From Thiodiazotropha sp040507035 (GTDB taxonomy: Bacteria; Pseudomonadota; Gammaproteobacteria; Chromatiales; Chromatiaceae), in the NCBI GenBank assembly GCA_040507035.1, contig JBEVVR010000031.1, positions 124,001 through 188,000 of the forward strand: 64,000 nucleotides of DNA, read 5' to 3'. Below the pieces are notes generated by a model. The model was not told where the DNA came from. It made no database searches and saw only the letters and a list, made by a program, of their open reading frames with translations. Below, piece by piece: positions 51,912 to 60,575 of the stretch (its first letter is position 1; every line of letters begins with the position of its first letter). Position numbers and translations under genes: made by a program.

Positions 51912-53129
51912 TTAGTGAGCGCTATTCCTGGCCTCGATTTCTACACCCTCGGTGATCTTGTCACCAGGATGCACGACTATACTCTCGCCTGCAGAGATGC
52001 CGGAAAGTATCTCAGCCTCCAGGCCGGTGCGCCGGCCGATGTCGACCTGACGTTTGCTTGCCTTGCCATCTTGTTCCACAAACACGGCCCATGTATCACG
52101 CTCCCTGAAGAGGGCGGTCAAGGGTAGCTTGAGTACCCCATCGCTACGCCAGAGCACGATCCGCACATCGACCTGGTAGCCGTGGGCGATACGCGACCAG
52201 GCCTCCTTGGGGGAGGTGAAGTCGATGATCACGTTTACCCGCTGCTCTTCGATGCCCAGGGCCGAGACCTTGGTGAAGCCGAAGGGTTCGACCCTTCTCA
52301 CTACCCCGGCGAGGGGTTTGTCGCCGCCCCAGTTGTCGATGATCACCGGCTGACCCTGTTCCACCTTGACCGCATCGGAGGAGAGCAGGTCGGCTACGAT
52401 CTCCAGATCGGTGGGGTCGCCGATCTCAACCAGGGGTTCACCGGCTGAGACCACCCCCTCGCTCTTGTGCAAAATCTTCAGGATGCGACCATCCACAGGC
52501 GAGCGGATTGGCACGCAGGGGCAGTCCTCGCTCTTGACCCGCGCTTCAGTAGGTGAGATGAGCTGGGCACGGGCCCGCTCCAGTTCTGCCTGACGCGCCT
52601 GGCGATTGGCGATAACGGTTTCCAGTGCCGCCTGGCGAGTGCGGAAACTACGTTCCGCATCTTCCAGTTCCCGTTCCGACATCACCGCGTCCGCGCGCAG
52701 TTTGCGCGCCCGATTGAGCTCGCTGCGGGCGAAGTCGAGTTCCACCCGTGCCTCTTTCACCGAGGCTTCCGCCAGTACCAGGTTGGCCTCGGCGGCGCGG
52801 ATGTCGGCACGGGCCTGGGCCTCGCTGCGGGGATCGAGCAGGGTGGCGTCGGTGGGTTCGATCTCCGCCACCTTGGTCTGTTGTGCCCGCACCTGGTCAC
52901 CCACCTCGGCGTCGATACGCAGGGCGCGGCCGCTGATGGGGGCGGAAAGGACGAAGACGTCACGTACCCGGGTCTCGCCCTCTTCGTCCACGGTCACCGT
53001 CATCTCGCCCGGTTCCAGGGTCAACATATCCACCGGGATCGGCTTTGGGATGAAGGCCCAGACCAGGATGGCCACCAGGATCAGACCCAGCAGGCTCCAG
53101 ACTAGAATACGTTTGGCGTTGGCACTCAT
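51912..53129 (-). CDS. ABC exporter periplasmic adaptor (HlyD/MacA family)
   Basis: The 405-residue protein has one N-terminal membrane segment (about 8-27), lipoyl halves around a long helical hairpin (about 85-200; ARADIRAAEANLVLAEASVKEAR) and beta-barrel domains. It follows an FtsX-type permease and a MacB-type ATPase, giving a MacAB-like tripartite exporter. A CPCVPIRSPVDG segment with two cysteines lies where the second lipoyl half begins. Confidence 0.9.
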   Translation of the reverse strand: MSANAKRILVWSLLGLILVAILVWAFIPKPIPVDMLTLEPGEMTVTVDEEGETRVRDVFVLSAPISGRALRIDAEVGDQVRAQQTKVAEIEPTDATLLDPRSEAQARADIRAAEANLVLAEASVKEARVELDFARSELNRARKLRADAVMSERELEDAERSFRTRQAALETVIANRQARQAELERARAQLISPTEARVKSEDCPCVPIRSPVDGRILKILHKSEGVVSAGEPLVEIGDPTDLEIVADLLSSDAVKVEQGQPVIIDNWGGDKPLAGVVRRVEPFGFTKVSALGIEEQRVNVIIDFTSPKEAWSRIAHGYQVDVRIVLWRSDGVLKLPLTALFRERDTWAVFVEQDGKASKRQVDIGRRTGLEAEILSGISAGESIVVHPGDKITEGVEIEARNSAH

Positions 53130-53153
53130 GACAATAATCCTATGCCTAATGGT

Positions 53154-55517
53154 TCACTCACGGGTTTTCAGTACGGCGATCAGGTCCAGGTGGTCGAGCC
53201 GGTTGCGCACCACTGCCGCCGAGAGCAGGGTGGCGGCCAGGGTCACCAACACCGCCATGGCATTGCTGGAGGCCTTGATCACCAGGGGAATACGATAGAG
53301 CTCCGAGTCCATGGCGCTGGTCATGAACCAGCCCAACCCGGCCCCGGCCAGCACACCCAGGGGTAGGCCGACCAGGATCAGCAGCCCCGCCTCGCCGAGC
53401 AGGATGTAGGAGATCTCGCCGCGATGGAATCCGAGCACCCGCAGGGTGGCCAGCTCCCGCCCCCGTTCGGAGAGGGCGATGCGGGTGCTGTTGTAGACCA
53501 CGCCGAAACCCAGGGCGCAAGCGAAGGCGCCGAAGAAGGAGATATAGATCAGGATGGTCTCCGCCATGGTCTCGTTGAACTCATGCACGGCGGCATCTTT
53601 CAAGGTCACTGCAGCCACCTTGGGCAGGGCCTTGAGCTCTTTGTAGAGGGCCGGGAGCTGGCTATCGTCCACCAGCAGGGTGACATACTCCAGGCTGCCC
53701 CGTTCCCCCATCAGGCGGTTGAAGGCCTCGATGTTCATATAAGCGGTCATGCCGATGTAGGTCTCGTAGAGATCCACCACCGGGATGCTGCGTTTGGGCC
53801 GTCGTCCCTCCAGCACCTCGACCTGGACCCGGTCGCCTATGCCTAGGTGCAGCTTGTCCGCCAGGGCGGTGGAGAGCAGCAGGCCGTCTGCTGGCACCTC
53901 TACCACCCGGCCGCCTGCGTCATAGACCCGCTGCAGCTGCGGATCCTCAGGGATGCCTTCGATGGCGCCCCGATGGGTGGCGGTGCCGGCATGGAACTCC
54001 ACGCTGGTGGCCCGCATGGGCTCTGCGGCGAGCACCCCGGGCATGCGACGGAACTCCAGCAGGGTGGTATCGGACTGGGTCTCCACCAGCCCCACCATCA
54101 TGTCCTGGCGCTGGGCATCATGGAAGAAGACGTCGACGATCTTATCGATGGAGTCGAGCCACTGCAGGGCCATGATCATCACCGCCACCGAGCAGGCGAT
54201 GCCGAGACTGGTGAACAGCGCCTTCATGGGGGCGCGTACGATCTGGCGCAGGATGATGCGGGTGGGTTGGTCGAGCCACATGATGAAGCGGCTGCCGGAG
54301 AGGCGGGTCTTGCGGTAGAGGGGGGGTGCCGGTGGCATCATCGCCTCCGCCGGGGGCAGGTTGGCGGCCTGGCGCACCGCTCCGATACTGCCGGCGAGGG
54401 CGGCGATGAGGCTGACCATGGCACCGATGGCGAAGACCCCGGGATCGGGGCGGAAGATCAGCAGCGGAAAGCGGTAGAACTCGGCGTAGATTTCGGTGTT
54501 GACCCGGCCGAGCCAGGCCCCGGCGGCCCAGCCCAGGAGGATACCGACGCCGGCCATGGCCATCACCAGTTTGGCGTAGTGCCAGCCCACCTGCCAGTTG
54601 CTGTAGCCGAAGGCCTTCATCAGGCCGATCTCGCTGCGGTCGGTGGCGATCAGCCGGCCCAGCACCATGTTGCTGAGGAAGGCGGCTACTGCAAGGAAGA
54701 TGGTGGGCAGAATGGTCGACATGGTCTTCTGCATCTCGATCTCGTTCATCAGGAACCAGTTGGAGATCTGCTCGGCCCGGGGGATGGCGCCGGTGCCACC
54801 GTAGCGCTCCAGCAGCTGGTCCAGGCGTTCGATCACATCCTGGGGGTTGGTGCCGTGGAGCAGGCCCAGGCTGAGGTCGTTGAAGGCACCGTCGAGGTCG
54901 TAGGCGGCTTCCAGTGCCTCACGGCCGATCCACATCACGCCGAAGCGACGGTCGTCGGGCATCAACGCGCCGGGGCCGATGGTGTAGACATACTCCGGGG
55001 AGAGGGCGACACCGACCACGGTGAGGGTGCGCAGGTTGCTGTTCATCAGCGCCTGGAAGCTGTCGCCGGGCTGCATCTCATGGGCTTCGGCGAAGGGCTC
55101 GCTCAACACCACCTCGTCGGGATGGTCAGGGCTGACCAGGCGGCCCTCACGCAGTACCAATTGATTGAGACGGGGCTGTGCGCCTTCAGGGATCGAGACC
55201 AGCTGGCCGATCACCGGCTCCTCGAAGCCCTCGATGGAGAGGGTGGCCAGGTATTTGATCCGATGGTCGACGGAGCGCACCCCGGGGATGGCGCGGATCT
55301 GCTCGATCAGCCGTTGCGGCGCCCGCTTGACGCTGGCAAAGACCTCGCCGAAGCGCTGCCGTTCGTAATAGGCCTCGGTGGTCTCGGTCAAGGCCTGCAG
55401 GGCGGAGAGCGACATCACCAGCACCGCCACACCGGAAGCGATGACGATACCGATGGCCAGTACCTGTCCCCGCAGTTTCCAGAGATTGCGCACCAGCTTT
55501 TTATTCAGCGCCCGCAT
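53154..55517 (-). CDS. ABC exporter FtsX-type permease
   Basis: The 787-residue protein has an N-terminal membrane helix, a large periplasmic domain, two FtsX-type membrane blocks and a second periplasmic domain (a duplicated layout of about eight to ten helices). Conserved segments include LGRLIATDRSEIGLMKAFGYSNWQVG and ALSERGRELATLRVLGFHRGEISYILLGE. It ends 24 bases before the adaptor gene. The cargo, perhaps a lipid, peptide or lipoprotein, is unknown. Confidence 0.92.
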   Translation of the reverse strand: MRALNKKLVRNLWKLRGQVLAIGIVIASGVAVLVMSLSALQALTETTEAYYERQRFGEVFASVKRAPQRLIEQIRAIPGVRSVDHRIKYLATLSIEGFEEPVIGQLVSIPEGAQPRLNQLVLREGRLVSPDHPDEVVLSEPFAEAHEMQPGDSFQALMNSNLRTLTVVGVALSPEYVYTIGPGALMPDDRRFGVMWIGREALEAAYDLDGAFNDLSLGLLHGTNPQDVIERLDQLLERYGGTGAIPRAEQISNWFLMNEIEMQKTMSTILPTIFLAVAAFLSNMVLGRLIATDRSEIGLMKAFGYSNWQVGWHYAKLVMAMAGVGILLGWAAGAWLGRVNTEIYAEFYRFPLLIFRPDPGVFAIGAMVSLIAALAGSIGAVRQAANLPPAEAMMPPAPPLYRKTRLSGSRFIMWLDQPTRIILRQIVRAPMKALFTSLGIACSVAVMIMALQWLDSIDKIVDVFFHDAQRQDMMVGLVETQSDTTLLEFRRMPGVLAAEPMRATSVEFHAGTATHRGAIEGIPEDPQLQRVYDAGGRVVEVPADGLLLSTALADKLHLGIGDRVQVEVLEGRRPKRSIPVVDLYETYIGMTAYMNIEAFNRLMGERGSLEYVTLLVDDSQLPALYKELKALPKVAAVTLKDAAVHEFNETMAETILIYISFFGAFACALGFGVVYNSTRIALSERGRELATLRVLGFHRGEISYILLGEAGLLILVGLPLGVLAGAGLGWFMTSAMDSELYRIPLVIKASSNAMAVLVTLAATLLSAAVVRNRLDHLDLIAVLKTRE

Positions 55518-55527
55518 TAAAATTCCC

Positions 55528-55546
55528 GGTGGGGCCCTGCCCCACC
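55528..55546. repeat. GC-rich palindrome inside the ABC exporter operon
   Basis: GGTGGGGCCCTGCCCCACC is the half-unit of the inverted repeat at 11174-11235 and lies in the 91-base gap between ATPase and permease genes, where it may lower expression of the downstream genes. Confidence 0.65.
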
Positions 55547-55608
55547 AATAAGCCTGATCTTAAGACCCCAACTTCTCAACCCGTTTATCTTTGTCGATCC
55601 AATGTCCA

Positions 55609-56340
55609 TCACCAACTCAACTCCCCCGCTGCGCGCCGCGAGTCGTTACTTTCCGTATTCACCACATGCCCATCCCCAAAGTGAATCACCCGGTCCGCCA
55701 TCTCCCCGATCACCGTGTTGTGGGTAATCACCGCGGTGGTGGTGCCCAGCTCCCGGTTGACCCGCTCGATCGCCTCCAGCACCAGGATGCCGGTCTCGCT
55801 GTCCAGCGCACCGGTGGGCTCGTCACAGAGCAGTACGTCGGGACGCTTGGCGATGGCACGGGCGATGGCCACCCGTTGTTGTTCCCCCCCTGAGAGCTGG
55901 GCCGGGAAGTGGTCGAGGCGTTCGCCGAGGCCGACCAGGGTCAGCGCCTCCGCCGGGTCCATGGGATTGCGGGCGATCTCGGTCACCAGGGATACGTTTT
56001 CGCTGGCGGTGAGGCTGGGGATCAGGTTGTAGAACTGGAACACGAAGCCGACATGGAAGCGCCGGTAGCTTGTCAGCACCGACTCATCGCCCTCGGTGAT
56101 CTCGGTGTCGCGGAAACGTACCCGGCCGCTGCTGGGGGTATCGAGGCCACCGAGTATGTTGAGCAGGGTCGATTTGCCGCTGCCGGAAGGGCCCAGCAAT
56201 ACCACCAGTTCACCCTCGTAGAACGAGATATCCACCCCGCGCAGGGCGTGCACATCCACCGCTCCGGTATGGTAGGTCTTGGTGAGAGAGCTGCCTTCCA
56301 GGGTTATGGTCTGTTGCTTTATATGACTCGACTGGGACAA
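55609..56340 (-). CDS. ABC exporter ATPase (LolD/MacB family)
   Basis: The 243-residue ATPase has Walker A GPSGSGKST, the signature LSGGEQQRVAIARA and Walker B VLLCDEPTGALD, typical of the MacB/LolD group. It is the first gene of the exporter operon. Confidence 0.93.
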   Translation of the reverse strand: MSQSSHIKQQTITLEGSSLTKTYHTGAVDVHALRGVDISFYEGELVVLLGPSGSGKSTLLNILGGLDTPSSGRVRFRDTEITEGDESVLTSYRRFHVGFVFQFYNLIPSLTASENVSLVTEIARNPMDPAEALTLVGLGERLDHFPAQLSGGEQQRVAIARAIAKRPDVLLCDEPTGALDSETGILVLEAIERVNRELGTTTAVITHNTVIGEMADRVIHFGDGHVVNTESNDSRRAAGELSW

Positions 56341-56899
56341 GACTGCTACCGCTCCTTGTTGCCGGATGGGTAGATATAGCCTGATATATCCATATCTTCT
56401 TTAGGGAAGTATAACGGGCAATCTAGAGGTTGGATTGATTGGCGGCAATTCAGTTGCCAAAATTGTATTTCACATTCGCATGCTTCTGGGTGGGCGCTAG
56501 AAATACTCTGTGCCTCCGTTCTGCCAGCTAGCTATAGATGTAGGGTGCGGCTTGCCGCACCGAAGCAATCTTCGATATCACTCTTACTTATGATCGAGAT
56601 AAGCATGTGGTGCAACGAGCCCTACCCATTATTGGTCTAGAAATATTTAAGCGTCAGTTTCTCGCACTGCTAAATAGTTACGGTGGCTGATGTAGCTCTT
56701 TCTCCGCCGCCCCAACAGCACGTCCGTATGCTGACGGGGCTACCGCGGCATCCCTGCCGCTGCTGCGAAAGAGCTACACCAGCCACCTCCGTTCTGCCAG
56801 CTAGCTATACATGTAGGGTGCGGCAAGCCGCACCCTACATTGGTCTGAATTCTATTTGCGTTCATTTGCGGACAAACAAATATTCGCGAAAATTTGCGG
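56341..56899. other. Repeat-rich intergenic block
   Basis: A 49-base unit occurs twice in direct orientation (56513-56561 and 56786-56834). Each ends in a GGTGCGGC..GCCGCACC palindrome, and they flank a long stem-loop (56682-56787). The CGCAAAT-type half-repeat (56850-56898) runs up to the next gene. No gene seen. Confidence 0.7.
56513..56834. repeat. Direct 49-base repeats flanking a 106-base stem-loop
   Basis: The direct copies share CCTCCGTTCTGCCAGCTAGC and onward, differing at four bases (G/C and TTG/AAG). The stem-loop arms 56682-56702 and 56767-56787 are 21 bases long with one mismatch, and the loop itself holds GCCCC..GGGGC and CAGCA..TGCTG pairings. The right arm abuts the second direct repeat. 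A MITE-like element or structured RNA is possible. Confidence 0.65.
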
Positions 56900-57463
56900 T
56901 TATTCCGGTTTGGCTTTATTCGAGGTTGCCGCACTCGGTAACAGATTGATCTCACCCTTTTCACTGAAGGGCAGGGCCAGCATGCTCTCCGGTGAGCTCA
57001 GGCTGCCGCTGATCTGGTAGTCGAAGCTGCCGTCCTTTCGATTCTGCAGCGCGCTGAACTGCTTTATCAGGCCAAACACGGTACTGCTCAATTCCACCTC
57101 CAGCAACGATTCGCTGAACCCCGGGACGCTGGCCTTCTGGTTGCTGACTCCCGAGGCGAAACGCTTTCCGTTTAGATCCAGGTCGAAGCTCATGCCGTCA
57201 ATCGTGAGCTCCTCTTTCGAGCGGTTCTGCAAACGGATCTTGACCCGATAACGCTGCTCCATGAGGGTCGACTCCATTGGCTGCAGATCGGCAATGGTGA
57301 CTCTGACCCGCTCCTGCTGCATCTGCAGGGAGGCGCAGCCGGATAGGATCTGCAGCAGGATGAGTAGCCCAATAAAGAGACTGAGCCTGTGGTGGGAGTG
57401 CAACGGTGGATGTTGATCCCCGTTGTGGATTTGTTGCATAGGGTTTTTTATGGAACGCATCAT
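56900..57463 (-). CDS. LEA type 2-like lipoprotein
   Basis: The 187-residue protein has a hydrophobic stretch ending in a lipobox (ILSGCASL, Cys near residue 43) and a LEA2/WHy beta domain (VRVTIADLQPMESTLMEQRYRVKIRLQNRSKEEL). Such proteins are tied to desiccation or stress tolerance, but bacterial roles are poorly known. Its start overlaps the stop of the small membrane protein by four bases. Confidence 0.85.
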   Translation of the reverse strand: MMRSIKNPMQQIHNGDQHPPLHSHHRLSLFIGLLILLQILSGCASLQMQQERVRVTIADLQPMESTLMEQRYRVKIRLQNRSKEELTIDGMSFDLDLNGKRFASGVSNQKASVPGFSESLLEVELSSTVFGLIKQFSALQNRKDGSFDYQISGSLSSPESMLALPFSEKGEINLLPSAATSNKAKPE

Positions 57464-57693
57464 TGTGGATCCTGTTTGTTGTGTTCAATAACTGGTTGTT
57501 CTGGTGCTTTGCTCTTTTTCCAGGAGCCAAACAGCAGTGTCAACAGCCCCAGCAACAGTTCATCTACAAACGGAATGAAATCGGGAATCAGCAGATCAAC
57601 GGCAAACAGTGAAGCGGTGAGCAGAAACAGCTGACGGAATTTCAATCGGTCGGCATATTTCAGCAGGGCTGCGATAATGGGTATCTGGGTCAT
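57460..57693 (-). CDS. Small membrane protein (DUF6116-like)
   Basis: The 77-residue protein has two hydrophobic segments (about 20-38 and 40-58) and a charged C-terminal tail. FVDELLLGLLTLLFGSWKK is typical of small conserved gammaproteobacterial membrane proteins. It is translationally coupled to the LEA2 lipoprotein gene. Confidence 0.75.
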   Translation of the reverse strand: MTQIPIIAALLKYADRLKFRQLFLLTASLFAVDLLIPDFIPFVDELLLGLLTLLFGSWKKSKAPEQPVIEHNKQDPQ

Positions 57694-58517
57694 CTCTATA
57701 GGGTTCTACCAGGCTTCAATGCGAACATACCAATCCAGGGCCGGCTTTGGTGTTGTCTGCCCTATCCCTGACAAGGTCTATAGTCCCCGAAATGGCCATT
57801 GTCAGTCCAGTTCCAGGGTGTGAAATTTTATACCCCCATCGCTTTTGTATGGATCCTCATCCTTGCCGTTATCCCTTAGCTTATGCGGGTTGTTGTGTAT
57901 GGGGAAAAGTAGGGTTAATACCCATGATAAACATAATAACTTTGGGGTAGTGTTGAGATGAGCTGATTCACAAAAGTTAACAAACTTCGAAATAAATGGT
58001 TTGTGATCTTGGCTGGTGGTGATTTCAGAGATGCACTATCGGCAGGCTCACGTAAAGGGAAATGGATGGGGTGAAAAAGGGGGGGTAACAGACACATCGC
58101 CAGGTAAATCGGGTTTTAGGGGAGCCTCTAGGTGCTGAATGTCTACGCTCTGGATAAATTCAGGTGTACTCAATACCTCAGGCAGACCGATTTACTTGGG
58201 TCTCTGTTAGGCCAGGCTGAAAATAATAAAAACAGTTGTCAATCATGAGGCAATGTCTTCTGCACGACCGGTCTTGTATGGGCAGTCAGCCGGTCTTGCC
58301 TGATTGCCTCATATTCTTCTGTCAATAGGCTGATCAACCTCTCTTTCATACTCGGATGCAGTCTGCGGGTGTCGCTGATTGTTGTCCATCTCCAACAAAT
58401 CAAGGGTCGTTAACGGGTTAACAGCTACCGATGGCAACTTGTGCTGTCGGCTACTGATTGACCTTAAAGCAGTATCAACGGCTGAGTTAAATAAGCGTCC
58501 ACTGTAGGGAGAAGCGT
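57694..58517. other. Long intergenic region with one hairpin
   Basis: No gene is supported over about 820 bases. A hairpin at 58245-58312 has ten-base arms ATGAGGCAAT/ATTGCCTCAT and two ACCGGTCTT/GCCGGTCTT direct words in its loop. It could be a small RNA, a regulator site or an element end. Confidence 0.4.
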
Positions 58518-59759
58518 ATGAATATGAGACTCACGATATTGCATAGTTATGCAATGGGTGTGCTTTTGTTGATCGGGAGTTTTGTAATACCTGATGACGC
58601 AAGCGCGGTACCGGCATTTGCACGACAGACAGGCATGCCCTGTAGCGCATGTCACTTTCAGCACTTTCCCGCGCTCAACTCTTTTGGCAGATCGTTCAGA
58701 TCCGGCGGCTATACACTGACCGGTGGTCAAGGCATGATCGAGGGCGATGATATCTCCCTGCCATTGATGCTGAATGCCTCGGTAATTACCAAGCTGCGTT
58801 ATGTGAAGTCCAACGGCAACACCAACGCCGGCACCGATTATGGTGTCATTGAGTGGCCCGACGAAGCGGCCCTGCTGGTAGGCGGCAAGTTGGCGAAGGA
58901 TGCCGGTTTTCTCATGGAGCTGGGATTGACCGATGCCAACTCCTTCCTCTCCACCAAGGTCCATTTCAATCTCGGTAAGGCGGGGAATACCCAATTCAGC
59001 GCCATCCCCTTTTCAACCGACGGTCTGGGATCGGCCTATGGGTTCGAGTTGCTGAATACCGGGGCGCAACGCTCACAACGGCCGATCGAGGAGCGCAAGG
59101 GTTTCAGTGCCGCCCAGGCATTGGGTCTGGGTAGTGGCGAGGCCACCGGTATTGCCCTGGTCGCCTCGAGTCACAACTTTTTTATCAACTACACACCCTG
59201 GGTTCCGGGCTGGGAAGAGAATAACATGGAGGTCAAGCCCTCCGGGCTGGCGCACTATCTGCGAGCCGCCTATACGCCCTTCATCGGTTCCTGGGACAGT
59301 GGCTTTGGTTTTCAGCTCTGGTCGGGGGATGCGGAAGTGGCGGATGGTGCCGGCGGCGAAACCCTGATTGCGACCGATGGATGGGTTATCGACGGTCAGC
59401 TGCAAGGCAGCGTGGGGAGTCTGCCTTTGGGGATCTATGCCAGTTACGGCAGCTGTTCCGCGGATGAGTCCCACTTTCTTGAGCCTTGTACCAATGTGGA
59501 TGACGGCAAGGCGTTTGGTATGCTTGCTCAGCTTGGGGTGTTGCCCAACAAGGCCAACATATTCGCCGCCTACCGCTCACTGGATGATGGTGCGGAAGAA
59601 CGGTCGGAGTTCAATGCAACGACGGTTGGTGCAAACTATCTGTTCTCGCAGAATATCCGTTTTGAGATCTTCTATGTGAAAGAGAGCGGGGATGGAGTGG
59701 ACGGCCGCGGTGATGAGCGCGACAGTAAATGGCTGTTTCAGCTCTTTGCCGGTTACTAA
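58518..59759 (+). CDS. Porin-cytochrome fusion (Cyc2-like), outer-membrane monoheme protein
   Basis: The 413-residue precursor has a signal peptide (cleavage near ASA-VPAF, residue 30), one heme site at the start of the mature protein (PCSACH, Cys 42 and 45, His 46), and a long beta-strand-rich region ending in FQLFAGY, an aromatic end as in outer-membrane barrels. The layout FARQ..CxxCH..LNSFGRSFRSGGY followed by a barrel is that of Cyc2-type proteins, which move electrons across the outer membrane. Whether it oxidises iron, sulfur or something else is unknown. GGGAG precedes the ATG. The downstream genes are a tiny ORF and a diheme cytochrome. Confidence 0.8.
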   Translation: MNMRLTILHSYAMGVLLLIGSFVIPDDASAVPAFARQTGMPCSACHFQHFPALNSFGRSFRSGGYTLTGGQGMIEGDDISLPLMLNASVITKLRYVKSNGNTNAGTDYGVIEWPDEAALLVGGKLAKDAGFLMELGLTDANSFLSTKVHFNLGKAGNTQFSAIPFSTDGLGSAYGFELLNTGAQRSQRPIEERKGFSAAQALGLGSGEATGIALVASSHNFFINYTPWVPGWEENNMEVKPSGLAHYLRAAYTPFIGSWDSGFGFQLWSGDAEVADGAGGETLIATDGWVIDGQLQGSVGSLPLGIYASYGSCSADESHFLEPCTNVDDGKAFGMLAQLGVLPNKANIFAAYRSLDDGAEERSEFNATTVGANYLFSQNIRFEIFYVKESGDGVDGRGDERDSKWLFQLFAGY

Positions 59760-59774
59760 AGGAGAATTTGCGCC

Positions 59775-59855
59775 ATGTTGAAAAGACAACAGACTTATGC
59801 AGTCGTCCCGGTTGCAAGAATGCATTACCCGACACAAGTGAGGATTAACTCATGA
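59775..59855 (+). CDS. 26-codon ORF coupled to the diheme cytochrome
   Basis: ATG at 59775 follows a strong AAAGGAGAA seven bases upstream, and TGA at 59853-59855 overlaps the next ATG (59852) by four bases. The product (MLKRQQTYAVVPVARMHYPT and on) has no recognisable domain. Such an arrangement fits a leader or coupling ORF. A role of the peptide itself is not shown. Confidence 0.5.
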   Translation: MLKRQQTYAVVPVARMHYPTQVRINS

Positions 59856-60514
59856 ACAGAATAGTTACCACAATGGCTAGATTCACGGCGTGGGTGATCG
59901 CTTGCGGATCGATTTCAATCTACGCCTATGCAGGCAATGCCTACGAGGGTTATACCCTGTACAATCAATCTTGCTTTCTCTGTCATGGTAGAGAAGGTAA
60001 GGGCAATGGACCGTTAGCGAAGAAACTCGATGTCGCTCCTGCAGACTTGACCGATACAAATGGTGGTGCGGCAGATCAATCGGACCGGCAGCTGTTTGGT
60101 ATGATCCAGGGCACTGTGAAACACGGTTCGGGGACCAGCGCCATGCCCCAGTGGGGATTGGCCATGCCCGGCAATCAAATCGAATCCATTGTCTCTTTCA
60201 TACGTTTCCTGCAAAAGTCGAAGCACAACCTGCTAGGTGACCCGCAGGTGGGAAAGCGGATTTATGAGGATAACTGCGCCGCCTGTCACGGTCGATCCGG
60301 TAAGGGTGACGGGCCTTTGGCAGAGGTGTTGGACTTGAAAGCGATGGACCATACCAACGGTGCCGAATTGAATAAGCATCCAAACTCGCATCTAATTGAA
60401 ATTGTAACTTTTGGAACCCCAGGGAAATCGTTGATGCCGGGTTGGAAGGAGATGCTTACCCAAGAGGAGATCCTAGGGGTGATCAGTTACCTGCGTCTGT
60501 TACCGGCCTACTAG
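59852..60514 (+). CDS. Periplasmic diheme cytochrome c
   Basis: The 220-residue precursor has a signal peptide (cleavage near YAYAG, residue 27) and two cytochrome c domains with CFLCH (41-45) and CAACH (142-146), each followed by GR.GKG(N/D)GPLA. It is the likely periplasmic electron partner of the porin-cytochrome encoded upstream. A strong terminator follows. Confidence 0.93.
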   Translation: MNRIVTTMARFTAWVIACGSISIYAYAGNAYEGYTLYNQSCFLCHGREGKGNGPLAKKLDVAPADLTDTNGGAADQSDRQLFGMIQGTVKHGSGTSAMPQWGLAMPGNQIESIVSFIRFLQKSKHNLLGDPQVGKRIYEDNCAACHGRSGKGDGPLAEVLDLKAMDHTNGAELNKHPNSHLIEIVTFGTPGKSLMPGWKEMLTQEEILGVISYLRLLPAY

Positions 60515-60540
60515 TTGGTAAAAAAATAAGAATTGGGTAG

Positions 60541-60572
60541 CGCCGCTGCCATTCGGCAGCGGCTTTTTTTTT
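60541..60572 (+). terminator. Rho-independent terminator of the porin-cytochrome operon
   Basis: GCCGCTGCC-ATTC-GGCAGCGGC stem followed by nine T residues. Confidence 0.92.
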
Positions 60573-60575
60573 GCA

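Noticed and set aside
53847..55520. 557-codon open frame on the plus strand
   Set aside because: It is antisense to the ABC permease, whose own frame has clear FtsX motifs. The product is rich in Gly, His and Gln, as is usual for a shadow frame.
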